NCBI GenBank assembly: GCA_030737835.1
Contig: CM060849.1
Coordinates: forward strand, 11,088,454 to 11,152,453
Origin: Acorus gramineus
Lineage: Eukaryota > Streptophyta > Magnoliopsida > Acorales > Acoraceae
DNA length: 64,000 bases
Direction: 5' to 3'
Positions 34,005 to 47,049 of this stretch are shown here, piece by piece. Positions within the stretch are counted from its first letter, which is position 1; each line of letters begins with the position of its first letter. A program made the translations under genes and the position numbers. The notes under the pieces are model-generated. The model had not been told where the DNA came from and ran no database searches. It saw nothing but the letters and a program-made list of their open reading frames with translations.

Positions 34005-36357
34005 TCACCTGATCAACGTGAGAGTCTCCTCAGCAGTTGAAGAGTACAAGAGCGCTTGGTCTGAAGAAGTCGCATAAGACATGAAGAAATCATCAAAACC
34101 CTCATACCTCTCCATGTGAGGGATACCAACATTCATGTAATTTGGCGATATGTTCGGCAACTCGACATCGCAGTCCAAGAACTGCATCACTTGCTTCATG
34201 CTTGGCCTAGCCTGCGGAATGATGTGTGTGCAGAGCAGCCCAACTTTCAGCACCAGCTCCACCTCCTCCGCCGTGTATTCGCTCCCCAACTTCTTGTCGA
34301 CCGTCTCCATCACCATCCCCCTCTGCCAGTGGTCAAGCACCCAGTCCACCAGATTCATCGGTTCTTCCATCTGAAGATCGATTGGTCTCCGCCCACACAC
34401 CACCTCAAGAAGGAACACACCGAATGAGAACACATCGGTGGCTGTCGTACCTTCATAGTTAAAATTTGCGTATGACAAATATTCTGTCATTAGTTTATAT
34501 GAAAAACATATGCAAAAAATTATTATGTGTTGGGTGTGAATATGTAATACCCCATGTCTACACATAAAAATATTATATCTTTTCTCACGATTTTAAAATG
34601 TGTCTTGGTGTGTAAGAGTTGTGCTCACGTATCTATAAGTACAAACTATCTTCCCTATTAGGCAATGGGGGACTGAACTCATGGTGCGAGAACTCATTTC
34701 ACCCTCACCATCACCGAATCCATGAATCTTTCAACCGCTCACCACCCCCTCAACAGGCCAACCATCACATATTAAAAAAAATCAAAATACTTTGACAGTG
34801 CATACCTTTTCCAGTCTTGGGGAGCTCCGGCGCGAGATAGCCCAAAGTCCCGACCACATGGGTCGTCTGAGGATCAGTTCCGTGATCGTAAAGCCTAGCG
34901 AGCCCAAAGTCTCCGAGCCTCCCGTTCATCTCACCATCCAACAACACATTGCTTGACTTGACATCTCTGTGGACAACGAGCTGCTCCCACCCTTCGTGCA
35001 AGTAGAGCAGCCCCGAAGCGACTCTCACAATGCGAAATCTTTGGCTCCAACCCAATCGGTCCTTTTTCATCCCGTTGAAGAGGATCTTATCGAGGCTTCC
35101 GTTTGACATGTAATCATAAACCAAGAGTAGCTCCCCCTTTCGCCTGCAGTACCCAAGTAGCTTAACAATGTTTCGATGTCGAAGCCGTCCGATGCTTACG
35201 ATCTCCGCCACGAACTCTCTCATCCCTTGCCTTGACTCATGGGAGACTCTCTTGATCGCCACTTCGCACTTGTTCTTCGGCAACACGCCTTTGTAGACCC
35301 GCCCGAACCCGCCCGCCCCGAGAAGCTCTCGCTCCCTAAACCCTCTTGTCGCAATATAAAGCTCCTTATACGCGAACCGGTGCGGCCCGTATTCAACCTC
35401 CCAATCCTCCATCACCTCCGCGAACTTATGCCTCCGCCACAACGTCAGCCCGACGATCGAGGCCACCATTAATGCCACCATCGACAGGATCACCGGCAAT
35501 CCGACCGTCAGGACCTTTGGTTTCTCTTTGGGTCCAATGCGCGGAAGTGAAGGGAGCTTTGAGAGATCAAGATCTTGGACTCTCCCATTGACGATAAAGC
35601 TCCACCCAAGAATGTAATGCGAGGTCAAGAAGGAGCCCGTCGAAGAAGAGAAGCCTGCGTACACAGAATCCAATGTGGACTCCGAGAGATCGATAGTGAT
35701 CGACATGAGTGGAACCACCGGTTTCAAAACTCGAATTGGAGAGAGTGTCACATTGAGTTCCATATTAGGTCCATCATAGTCCACCCACACCTGCATCAGC
35801 TGCCCGCTTTTAAGGCTCAGATTACGGAACCCGCGGTTTGATCCGTCACTGAAATAGCCCGCCGTGTGAGCTTCGACCGACCTCAAGCCATTGACGTCTA
35901 TCCCGACATGGTTGTCATCGATGTCGCTGAATTCGGGGCTTAAAAGCGTGTCAAGCTCGACCGCGAGGATGTGGTTCGAAGAGTTTCCATTGTTTGATTG
36001 GTTGAAAAGGCCGAGGTACTGACCTGGGAGGGAGCCGGGGAGGTCGGTGTTCGGGGAGAGGACGAAGGCGATGCCGTGGCCGCTCACTTTGGGATATTCG
36101 GAGACGATGGCGAAGACGAAGGTTGTGGAGAAAGAGAAGGATTTGTTGAAGTGAAGCGGAGTTGGATGGAAGGCGTGTCCCTGTTGTTGCTGGGTGGTGT
36201 TTGTGAGCCTCAAGAGTCCATTGGAGGTGATCTCCGCCAGACCGTTGAGGTTCATGTTGGCTCCTCGGAAGCCATTGAAGATGAAGCTTTCGTCGGAGGA
36301 GGCGGCTTTGGTTTTGAAGAGGAGGAGGAGGAGGAGGCTGGGCAGTGTGTTAAGCAT
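34005..36357 (-). CDS. LecRK-3, L-type lectin receptor-like kinase (join 34005..34450, 34806..36357)
   Basis: Predicted 665-aa plasma-membrane receptor kinase. Residues 1-18 form a leucine-rich signal peptide and about 21-264 the lectin domain (AVELDT 133-138, DDNHVGID 147-154). About 282-306 is the membrane helix and about 335-620 the kinase: GAGGFG 347-352, VAIK Lys369, HRD 463-465, DFG 483-485, APE 509-511. The start is ATG at 36357, directly after an A-tract; the frame is open further upstream but has no other ATG. The GT-AG phase-1 intron (34451-34805) is at the same place as in the other copies. One Gly is missing after Arg445 (FRIVRVASG against [10 protein letters not shown]), an in-frame 3-bp loss in helix E of the C-lobe. 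The C-terminus ends AEETLTLIR rather than SLLSGGR. Family and fold are well supported; ligand and role are not known. Confidence 0.92.
34543..34767 (-). mobile_element. TRIM-family solo LTR inside the LecRK-3 intron
   Basis: On the minus strand it runs from TGATGGTTGGCC to GGGTATTACA and contains 'ctcttacacaccaagacaca'. TATTCACA follows the right end; the left flank has diverged. Confidence 0.78.
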
Positions 36358-37619
36358 TTTTTTTTTTTTGAGTTTGAGATTTTTTTCTATGCTGATAGTA
36401 GTCTCTAATTCTTCTGATAAAGAGTGGGGACAACAGTCCAGGAATAGTAAGTCGTGACTTTGGAATTTTCTCAGCAATTCATTGCAAGTTCGATTATTCT
36501 TGTCAACCTTGTCAAGCAGCCCTGACTGAAGTCTACACTAGTTTTTTTTTTTTTTAATTATACACTCTCACATTAGATACATACTATTATATAGAATGAA
36601 ATACAATAATGTATTTTTTTGTTTTTAAAAAATAATGATCCATGTTGAATTGAAACTAGAATGGGATTCATGTTTCTAGTTTGAGATCCAAAGATGCATG
36701 TTAAACCAACTTAAAAACATAAGAGATAATATATGTCAAATACATATATTTTTCAGATCAGATAAACTGATATCTATATCTACATTCTGGATCTTCGAAC
36801 ATTTGATATTTTTGATATTTTAGATATGGATTCGGATCGGATTTAATTTTTTTTTGGATAATTGACAGACTTACCCCTGGGGTGTACGGGGACTCTTGGA
36901 TGACTATACCTGGAGTTGAGACCTTTCAAAGGCCCCCCTGCAACCAACTTTTCTTGAATCTCTTCATGCAGACTAGGCAGGGTATAATATATGACAAAAT
37001 TCAAAATGATGCTTTAAAGTGTTTTGCCAAATTAAGTAGGATGATCTTTTTTATCAAATAGGATGTCTACATTGATGTTTGTCTTTCCCTCTCTAGTGGA
37101 TACATACCTTGATCAACTATCCAATTATGATGACTTGATCGAATGGTTCCTCTCTCTTGCAAAGTCAGATTCAGAATATAAGTTTTCCTTCTCCCAATTT
37201 GTAGCTTAGGGATTTTCAATGAATGCGAGGTTATGGTAACATGTAACGGTATGCTGCTAAGATGAGAATAATGTAAATTTGAGCACTTGAGCATTTACTT
37301 TTAGTCATTGTGTATGGGATGTTAAAGCAGAAAATTTGGTAGTGAAGTTGCATAAATCTGGTCTACTGGTCCCCTTCGAGTAGTACATGCCAATGGAAGA
37401 TTATCATTTTGTTGGAATATAAATAATTTTGATACCACTAATTAGGAGTAACTTTATTTTTTTGAAATAAATAAATAATTTTTTGAGGATAATGATAGAC
37501 TATATATAACTGGAATTTAGTTACATAAGTCTGCAACTTGTACCAAAGCAGCAAGTTCAAAAAAATAATGTCCTGTAGGGTAGCTAGTATATGATAATTT
37601 TGGAGAACCTCAGTTTGAA
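36358..37619. other. Upstream region of LecRK-3
   Basis: The first 130 bp resemble the LecRK-1 5' flank. The remainder is AT-rich and holds no recognised gene or element. Confidence 0.4.
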
Positions 37620-39190
37620 TGCATGAGCTCACCTCACTGGAATAATGCTGCATTCAACTCCACAAGTCTTCACCGTTTGAGAAGCTCATTGGGAGGCCCG
37701 AAGCTACCCCAACCTGTGACCAACCACGAGAGGAGAAAGGCTGGGCATTGGCCCAGCAAATGCTTTGCAGTTATATTGGATGTGTTTACTCCCACCCCTT
37801 GTCATTCAGTACCCCACCCCAAAGAGAGAGGGGATCAGGGTGAGTGGCAGTTGGGGGGGGTGTGTGTGTTGGAGAAAAAAAGAAAGAGAGACTGGTTCTC
37901 TCACTTCCATCGAAATTGTCATCACCCTCCACCCCTTTGTTTATTTTTTTTTCTCTCTTCACAAAAAATAAAAAATCCATTAGCCCCCGTTTGTTTACAG
38001 AATAAGCCCCAAAATAACTAAGAATAAGTCAGAATAGCCCATTTATCTTGTTTGGAAGGCTGGAATAACATGTTATAACATATGCTAGAATTACCTTGCA
38101 TAAACCAGAATGTGGATTTCATGCTAGGGGTGAAATTAGGATATTTTTATTTATTCATGCACTCAAAATATGAGTGCCCATAGGTCACTTCAATTTTTTT
38201 TCTAAGCGGGACCCCTCTTGTCCTTCTCGCAGACCTTTTGTAGAGCCGTGCATTGATTTTCTTTTTCTTCCATGGCTTCTTCAACAAGCCACATGTCACC
38301 TACAAATCTAATATAAATGCTTCAAATAAGCATTTAAATAAGTTAGTTGGACAATTGATTAGTATTACATGAAATTCGGTACTCCATGAAAATATTCAGT
38401 TTTTTTTTTCATTTTAATATAGAGATTGTTACAACCCCACACTAAACCCAAGTGTGAAAAAATCATTTTCACTACTAAATGAGATGATGTTTATCAATTG
38501 ATGCTGTATTAATGTGGAGCAAAATTTAGGAAACCCATAAAATTTTAATAGAATAATAAATTTAATCATTAACTTATTCACAATTAATTCTAACATTATT
38601 CATCATCCATCGATCCAAACAACAAACAGTTTATTCTTACGTTTTTCAGTGAGAATAACTGAAAACATAACTAATTATTCCATTGCTATACCCACTTATG
38701 CTGGAATAATTGTATACTTTGGAATAACTCTTATTCTCTATCCAAACAATGGCTTAATGGGTTGGAGGATCCTGTAAAATGTGGTTGGAATAGGCAATAG
38801 CCACCCACATACGCACATGACACACAGGCGCACACACAAAAAAATGGGGTCTTGACTCTTGAGTATTTTTCTCGAATTTTACTGAAATCTTGAGGAAATG
38901 AATATATAATCTCTGAATCTCCAAAAAATAAGCCTTTTTTTCAGGGTTTTTCGGGTAGTGGAATAAAGAGATAATAGGAGGGAATAGGATGAGAATAAGC
39001 AAAAAAAGTTGACTGATTAGAAAAAATAGATGGGTATAGCTCTATCAGAATAGATGATAATAAGTTGATATTTGTATCCTTTTGAAATTGTATTATTCCA
39101 CTCAATATATTCCACAAGGATAAGGGGACTCACATTCCAAATCAACTGTTATCAGCTCTTATAAATCAGAGGATCCACTGATCAAATCAT
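37620..39190. repeat. Segmental duplicate B (partner 20060-21720)
   Basis: Co-linear with 20060-21720, including the MITE. Similarity ends near 39,190 at 'ttttataaattcttatcgg'. Confidence 0.8.
37983..38753. mobile_element. Tourist-like MITE, copy B, TTA duplication
   Basis: Ends GCCCCCGTTTGTTTACAGAA and (reversed) GCCATTGTTTGGATAGAGAA, with TTA at 37980-37982 and 38754-38756. Non-coding. Confidence 0.78.
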
Positions 39191-40759
39191 TTTTTTCACA
39201 TTTTATAAATTCTTATCGGCGTTGGGAGACGATGGAGGGCGCGATCGGCGTTGGGGTCAAGAGATAAAGAGGCAAATGATGTTTACTTACGGGTAAAAAA
39301 AGGAGAAAAAAATAGAATAGACGGAAGCTGGATGGAAGAACCTAAACAAAATACCATCACTAACTTAGGGACCTAAAGAAAACAAGAAAATGTCAGTGGA
39401 CCTATTATTATTACAGAGGTGTTCCCAGGGACCTCTAATTAATTTTCTCTTTATTTTTTCTAAAACACATTTTTTGTACTAAAAGTTAAAATAAATCTTT
39501 TAACTAAGTATGTTTTTGTGGAGCCGTTTGAGAACACTTTTTTATTTATTAAAACGCAAAATCTCACCCAAACTTTGGGTTCCAAATGTCAAATGAGGGA
39601 TTTTTAGCCTCAGAAATGTTCTAGTTAGCTTTGAACAATTTTTGGTAAATGATATTAACTCCTATTTTATTATAAATACTTAATTTGCCTTTTGTTTTTC
39701 ATAAAAAATATGGAATTTTTAAAAAATGTGTGTTAAATTTTACACAAAAAAAATTTCATTTGAAGTTTAAATTCAATGTTTTAATAAGAGTCACTAGTTC
39801 AACAATTAGATTAATCGGATTTGAACTGTGACATTATCATGACATAATACTAAATTTAGATAGTTGCATTAAAATTGAGACATAACTGTAAATAAACAAT
39901 AAAGATGAAATAGACAAATGATAGAATGAGAATTTTCAAAATTACAAAGAGTGATATGAAGGCCCACACCAAAACATTTAAAATAGTGATTTTGAGGATT
40001 TTTTTCATTATTAAATTTTGATTTAAATGAATATTCTTAGTTGAAATTGTGAAATATTAAATTAAATACTTGAGTGTGTTTAGAATTTGAAATTTAAAAA
40101 TTTAAATGCCATTAAAAAATTTGTATGCAATCAATGAAAAATTATTTTGCATGGTTGTAAGCTTTTATTTATTGATAGATTAGTGATTTTAGTGGAATCT
40201 AACATATTTATATTATATATTTATTTATTAACATTTAAACTACTATTATTTTAGTTTTTATTTATTTATATTTAAAATCTCATTCATGAATGATCTAAGA
40301 TTTCTTCCACTGTTATAAAATCTTGGCTATGCCACTACACACCATAATTGATTTAAAGTATCAAATGATGAAAGTTGAAAATATGTTGTAACAGAAAATC
40401 AATATCAAAATACTTATTCATTTAAATATTTTATCAAACATTTTGTATACAAGTTTCAAATATCAAAATATTTACAAAATCATATAGACATTTTGTCTAG
40501 GGACTAATAAGAAAAAAAATATTTAATATTGGGGACTGTAAATGAAATATATGAAAAAGGGAAAGACTGATCACTAAATAATATAGTTTATATGAACTTT
40601 AAAATAAAAATCACATTTTACAAACTAATGACGTATGGATGGACGTATGACGGAGAGACTAAAAATAAAATAGATAATTGAATTTAAAGATTTAAAAAAA
40701 AAATAAAAGAATTGATACCTTTATATAAGTATGTAAGTATGTTTACACTTAAAACTACG
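39191..40759. other. AT-rich spacer, no gene recognised
   Basis: 39450-39700 partly matches 30470-30860. The rest shows nothing recognisable. Confidence 0.35.
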
Positions 40760-41135
40760 TGTCCTTTGAGTTAAGTGTCATTTTGATGGGTTTTTGGCCA
40801 GGTGACATGAATAGACCTGCATTGAATTGGCGAGGAAAGATTTCACTCACGCGCTAAAACCTACTTTTGCTATTTTGTTTGGTTGTTGGCCACGTCATGA
40901 ATGGACCTGCATTTAATTGGAGAGGAAAGATTCCACTCACGCGCCAAGACTTAACTATCGTTGAATTATCGCTGAATTGTGGACATTGGAGCAGCTGACG
41001 CCTCTTTTACTTCAACCTTGACACCCGTTGAACAGTGACGAAAAAATAATTCAAAATGTTAGACCTGGCTTTGTTTTCGGCTTCAAAATAGTATATCTCA
41101 TTTAATAATATTTTTATAAAAAAAATTTAAAATAT
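40760..41135. repeat. LecRK 3'-flank repeat beside LecRK-4
   Basis: Matches 24030-24409. A piece of about 80 bp ('tgcattgaattgg..aggaaagatt') occurs twice in tandem here (about 40818 and 40909). Confidence 0.65.
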
Positions 41136-41890
41136 AAAAAAAAAAATTAATATAACTTCCTAGAAAGAGTTAAATCAGTTTTAATCTGTATAAAATTAAA
41201 AAATCATCACAGGTTCTCAACAAGTATGCATGGAAATTGATTTTAGTTTCTCAGTTAAATTGTTTCAATAAATACATTCAAATAAGTTCTTACAAAATAT
41301 AAAAAATCCAACTTAGTCCTTTTGATGACAGGAATGTCTGTCTTTTCTTGAAAATTATCCTGCTATCATGTACTCACCAACTGTAAAAAAAAAGAAAAAT
41401 CGATATAACTCCCTCGAAACTTATGAAAATCGAAAAAATATATGAAAAATCAATAAATACCTTTAAAGTTAACCAAAAATCTAGTTAGTGTATTACAATA
41501 ATTTATCAAGTAAATTTTATAAGGGTATTATAGTAATTTATTATTATTGATTAGAGTTAACAACAGATCTAGTTAGTTCCGATTATGGTAGATATTAAAA
41601 TGAATATTGTCTAATAAGATAGGGATATGAGAGGATTTAATTATAGGGATCTTATTTGATTTTCACAAGTTTTTAGGGAGCTATATCGATATTTCAAAAA
41701 TAAGAGGTGAGAGCATTTTGAAACTTTTAATGTGTAGTTAGGATTAACCATGTACATGTTTAGTTGAGGTGACGCTAAGGATTGAAACGGTATTTTTTTT
41801 AATAACATAGGGAATTGTCGTGATTTTTCAATTATACTGTAACAAAAACCGATTTATTTAACTTTCTAGGGAGTTATATCAATTTTTTTC
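41136..41890. mobile_element. Foldback MITE in the LecRK-4 3' flank
   Basis: Same family and position as 24410-25181 and 32790-33517. Confidence 0.7.
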
Positions 41891-42386
41891 TTTAAAATAT
41901 GTGTTCCAATGAATTTTATGGACTCATTCGTAGAATGTGTAAAAACAATTCTTGTGAGGTATACTTAATACCTTATTACAATTAATGCAAGTGATTAAAG
42001 AGGTATATAGTATAGTAAATGTGATTGAAAAATAGACTAAATGTAATAGAGCTATAACAAGTTAATACAAATAAAGGAGTTTCACATATATATTCTAAGT
42101 ATATACATTCAGTTCACATGATACATGAACGGGATGAGATCATCTGCTTATTTTTTTGTACTTGAATTTTACTTGACTTTTAATTTACGGATGACGAATT
42201 AGCATGATTAAAATCAAATGGTGAAGGAACGATAAGAATTAACAATTATTCCAATTCTAAATTCATCAAATAAAATATATATGACACATTTCCCATGATA
42301 AAATCCAATCACACAAATTAATAAAAAACAAGGAGAGAATCCAAATCCATATCTGAACACTCCTCAAACCCAAATGTATCATCTGA

Positions 42387-44677
42387 TCAACGTCCGCCAG
42401 AGAGTAGGGATGCCTCAACAGTCGAAGAGTGCAAGGATGCCTGGTCTGAAGAAGTCCCATAAGCCATGAAGAAATCATCAAAACCATGGTACCCCTCCAT
42501 GTTAGGGATGCCAACATTCATGTAATCCGGCGATAAGTTTGGCAGCTCGATGTCGCGGTCCAAGAACTGCATCACCTGCTTCATGCTTGGCCTAGCTGAC
42601 GGAACGATGTGTGTGCAGAGCAGCCCAAGTTTCAGCACCAGCTCCACCTCCTCCGCTGCGTATTCACTCCCCAACCTCTCGTCGACTGTCTCCATCATCG
42701 TCCCCCTCCACCAGTGGTCTAGCACCCAGTCCACCAGATTCATCGGTTCTTCCACCCGGAGATCGATTGGCCTCCGCCCACACACCACCTCAAGAAGGAA
42801 CGCTCCGAATGAGAATACATCGGTGGATGTCGTACCTTCAGTCATAAAATTCGTGTATGACAAATATTCTGTCATTAATATGAAAAAATATGTAAAAACA
42901 AATTAAATGTCAGATGTGAATATGCAACTCCACGTTTATGCAGTAATATTTTATCTTTTTCACTCCTAAATGGACTCACGATTTTAAAACGTATCTTATT
43001 GTGTAAGAGTTGTGAGAACTGAATTTGCCCTCACAATTACCCAATCCTTAAGTCTTCAACTGCTCATTACCCTTTTAACAGGAATGGCATCACTTATGTG
43101 AATACTACTTTGTGACAGTGCATACCTTTTCCGGTCTTGGAGAGTTCCGGCGCGAGATAGCCCAAGGTCCCGACAATGTGGGTTGTCAGAGGATCGGTGC
43201 CGTGATCGTAAAGCCTGGCGAGCCCAAAGTCTCCGAGCCTTGCGTTCATCTCACCATCCAACAACACATTGCTCGACTTGATGTCCCTGTGGATGACCAG
43301 CTGCTCCCACCCCTCATGCAGGTAGAGTAGCCCAGAAGCGACTCCCCTCACGATGCAAAATCTTTCACTCCAACCCAATCCGTCCCTTTTCGTCCCGTCG
43401 AAGAGGAGCTTATTGAGGCTTCCATTTGACATGTAGTCATAAACCAAGAGTAGCTCCCCCTTTCTCCTACAATACCCGAGGAGCTGAACAATGTTGCGAT
43501 GTCGAAGCCGTCCGATGCTTATGATCTCCGCCACGAACTCCCTCATCCCTTGCCTTGACTCATGGGAGACTCTCTTGATCGCCACCTCGCACTTGTTCTT
43601 CGGCAACACGCCTTTATAAACCCTCCCGAACCCACCAGCCCCGAGAAGCTCTTGCTCTCTAAACCCTCTTGTGGCCATATAAAGTTCCTTATATGAGAAC
43701 CGGTGCGGCCCGTATTCATGCTCCCAATCCTCCATCAGCTCCGCAAACTTGTGCCTCCGCCACAGTGTCACCCCGATGATTGAGGCCGCTGTTAATGCGA
43801 CCACTGACAGGATCACCGGCAATCCAATCGTTAGGACCTTTGGTTTCTCTTTGGGTCCAATGCGCGGAAGTGAAGGGAGCCTAGAGAGATCGAGATCTTG
43901 GGCTTTCCCATTGATGCAAAAGCTCCACCCAAGAATGTAATGTGAATTCAAGACGGATCCAGTCGAAGAAGAGAAGCCCGCGTACATAGAATCCAATGTC
44001 GAATCCGAGAGATCGATGGTGATCGACATGAGTGGAACATCCGGTTTCAAAACTCGAATTGGAGAGAGTGTCACATTGAGCTGCGTATTGAGTCCATCAT
44101 AGTCCACCCACAGCTGCATCGGCCTGCCGCTTATAAGGCTCAAATTATGGAACCCGATGTTTGATCCGTCACTGAAATAGCCCGCCGTGTGAGCTTCGAC
44201 CGACCTCAAGCCATTGACGTCTATCCCGACGTGGTTGTCGTTGATGTCACCGAATTCGGGGCTTAAAATCGTGTCAAGCTCGACCGCGAAGACGTGGTTC
44301 GAAGAGTTTCCATTGTTTGATTGGTTGAAAAGGCCGAGGTACGGACCGGGGAGGGAGCCGGGGAGGTCGGTGTTCGGGGAGAGGACGAAGGTGAAGCCGT
44401 GGGCGCTCAGTTTGGGGTACTCGGAGATGATGGCGAAGACGAAGGTTGTGGAGAAAGAGAAGGATTTGTTGAAGTGAAGCAGAGTTGGATGGAAGGCGTG
44501 TCCCTGTTGTTGCTGGGTGGTGTTTGTGAGCCTCAAGAGGCCATTGGAGGTGATCTCCGCCAGACCGTTGAGGGTCATGTTGGCTCCTCGGAAGCCATTG
44601 AAGATGAAGCTTTCATCGGAGATGGAGGCTTTGGTTTCGAAGAGGAGGAGGAGGAAGCAGACCAGTGTGTTAAGCAT
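42387..44677 (-). CDS. LecRK-4, L-type lectin receptor-like kinase (join 42387..42835, 43126..44677)
   Basis: Predicted 666-aa plasma-membrane receptor kinase and the best preserved copy. Residues 1-18 form the signal peptide and about 21-263 the legume-lectin domain (AVELDT 131-136, NDNHVGID 146-153). About 281-305 is the membrane helix and about 335-620 the kinase: GAGGFG 346-351, VAIK Lys368, HRD 463-465, DFG 483-485, APE 509-511. The start is ATG at 44677 (MLNTLVCFLLLLF), a few bases after an A-tract; the frame is open upstream but has no other ATG. The GT-AG phase-1 intron (42836-43125) is shorter than in the paralogues because its LTR has a deletion. The C-terminus ends EASLLSGGR. Subdomains follow the usual order with no missing catalytic residue. 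Ligand unknown. Confidence 0.93.
42923..43092 (-). mobile_element. TRIM-family solo LTR inside the LecRK-4 intron, internally deleted
   Basis: On the minus strand it starts TGATGCCATTCC and ends near GGAGTTGCA, with TATTCACAT on both sides. The central part that reads 'tttagtccc..atcg..taat' in the other copies is deleted. 'Ttttaaaatcgtgagtcca' remains. Confidence 0.72.
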
Positions 44678-45650
44678 TATGTTGGGCTTTTTTTTTTTTT
44701 TCAGTGTAAGATATTTGTTCTGAGGTGCTAATGGTGGTTTCACATATATACTGTTTAATTCTTCCAGAAACAGTGGGGTCAACAATTCCGGAGGAGTAAG
44801 GCATAGAATAGAATGATACTAAAGTCTTCTCCCACACACACGTTGTGTTGTGTATGTAAATAAAAAAATATTTTAAAAAAATTATTAATTCATAATTGGT
44901 ATCCTATATGTGATATAATATACCATATTATATAGATAAATAATATAATGAAAATTTTAATAATGATTAAATAAATTATTTATAAAATTTATTATGAAAT
45001 TATACATAAAGGAGATATGTTATCATTGAAAATTAAATTTTTGCATATATACCCCTCAACCAACATCGCTCGAATAGATTTTAAAAAAATGACATTCATG
45101 TACAATTTAAACATTTTTTAATAATATTATTGAAAATAACAAATCATCAGAGATATTTTGCTAAAATGTGATTTTTTAGGGATATATATACCAAAAAAAA
45201 AAAGAATTAAACTATTCTCAAAATTCTTTAAAATTTTATAGCTTTTCAAGTATAACTCTGATTGGGATGATCAATAGCTCATTAGAAATATATTTTTTTC
45301 AAAAATGACTATTACACAATGAAAAGTGAGTTCAAACATTGAAACTCATATTTAACCCAAAATTATTTATTTATCACATATATTCTATGATTATCTCAAT
45401 TTAAATATAATAAAAAAATGATGATATAGCATGATCACTACCATTCATTCAATATATTATTAATATAGATAGTCAGATATATTAAAATGATAAATTCAAT
45501 GAGTGGCCTACATTATCTTTTAAAATATTAAAAATATTTTTTTCCATTCTTACCCTTAATATAATTTTAAATACCATAAATAACTAAGGATAAAATTGGA
45601 AATGAAAATGTTACACACGAAGAAACTAACTTGAAAACTTAAACACTTTC
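44678..45650. other. Upstream region of LecRK-4
   Basis: AT-rich. 45040-45190 resembles 7200-7340. No gene seen. Confidence 0.4.
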
Positions 45651-46072
45651 TGTTAGTATAATAAATAGATAGATGCAATAAACAGTTAAGATTAAATCTT
45701 AATTAAGATGCAAAGTAAATCTCTTAAAATCACATAAACAAATTTGTTTGTTACAGATTTATTTGGTAGGAGATACTTGAAGATGAAGTTATTTATCTAT
45801 GTAAATATTCTCTATGGTTCCATGGTAAAACTTGGCATGGCATGATATGCAATGTAGAGATCATTGAGAGGTGAGAGGGTTCTAAGAGTGATTAACTCCA
45901 TCAAAAAATCTTCATTAATTTTATATCTCAACCAGTGGATTCTTTATTTCATCCTGTGGATGTAGGCTTAAGCCGAACCACATATATTTTGTATTTTTCG
46001 TGTGATGTGGTGTTCTGTTTCTGTGTGTGATCTCGTGTTTGTTGATTGCTTCCATGAATTCGTTTCTCAACA
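45651..46072 (+). mobile_element. Probable copia-type LTR fragment
   Basis: It begins TGTTAG and ends CTCAACA. Near the end is the phrase 'gtggatgtaggcttaagccg' followed by 'aaccacatatattttgta', which is characteristic of the R-U5 part of copia LTRs. No target duplication was found at these limits. Confidence 0.5.
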
Positions 46073-47049
46073 CATATCCTATCAGGATAAGGAAACTACC
46101 ATCATATACTTTTTTTGGTCTTTTACATTCTATGTAATGAGGTAACTTTTTTAGAAAAAAATTTACAATCTATAAAAGTTCATACAATTCATTAGATTAA
46201 TATTTTATTTTTTATATAAAAATATATATCTCATTAAATAAGATATATTTTTAAAAATAAAAAGAAAAAAAAGGACGTGTACTTCATTTGGGGCTCAATG
46301 GGGTTAAGTTTGAATTGTAGGAGTCTTAGTCAAGGCCGACAAATTGTAGGAGTCTTCATCAAGGTTGACACTCAGCATAGACGGTCAAGGTGATCGTTTA
46401 GGGCCCTCAAATTAAGAGGACACCAACCTCTTAAAAAAAATGTTATTTATTCCTATTTTATTAAAATTTTATTTTTTTTTATATTTAATTTTTATTTTAA
46501 ACTTAAATTATTTTCCATATTTTATATTTCTTCCTATTTTATTAGGATTTATTTTACTTGTTATTTGATTTGCAGAAAAGAAACTTAATACTTGACACCT
46601 TTTTTTTAGATTTTATTTATTTTTTATTTGTTTGTTAATTTTTTTCATTTGTTTTTATCTTCTTTTTTAGATTTTTTTTTTATCCCTACTTATTTGGGAT
46701 TGTGTCTTCTTGGATAAAAGCCGTTGCTAGAATTATTATTCCATACACAACGAGCAAAACAATATTGGGTCACACTTTGTTTTTGTTTTTTGTCATTGGT
46801 CTTTTCTATTCAGAATTTTTTTTGTTTTATTTTTGAACTATTTATTTAATTTTTAAGAAATTATCCATATTTGCTCTTTGTTTGTTCCTTAAATTTTAAA
46901 AATATTTAATTTTTTATAATAATAAAAAAAATTAAATGAATTTAGGGGCCCCTTTTACAAGCTTGTCTAGAACTCCATTTTTTTTTTATCAATCTCAGGA
47001 CTGCCCCTAGTCATATTGTGTGAGTTGTCTTTCTTCTCCAATTCTAGGG
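46073..47049. other. AT-rich, T-rich spacer
   Basis: No gene. Two GGGCCC / GGGGCCCC blocks (about 46,402 and 46,946) may mark the ends of an old element, not confirmed. Confidence 0.3.

Noticed and set aside
36358-36477. 40-residue N-terminal extension of LecRK-3 upstream of 36357
   Set aside because: It has no ATG, and it would bury the signal peptide behind a Lys-rich stretch encoded by the A-tract.
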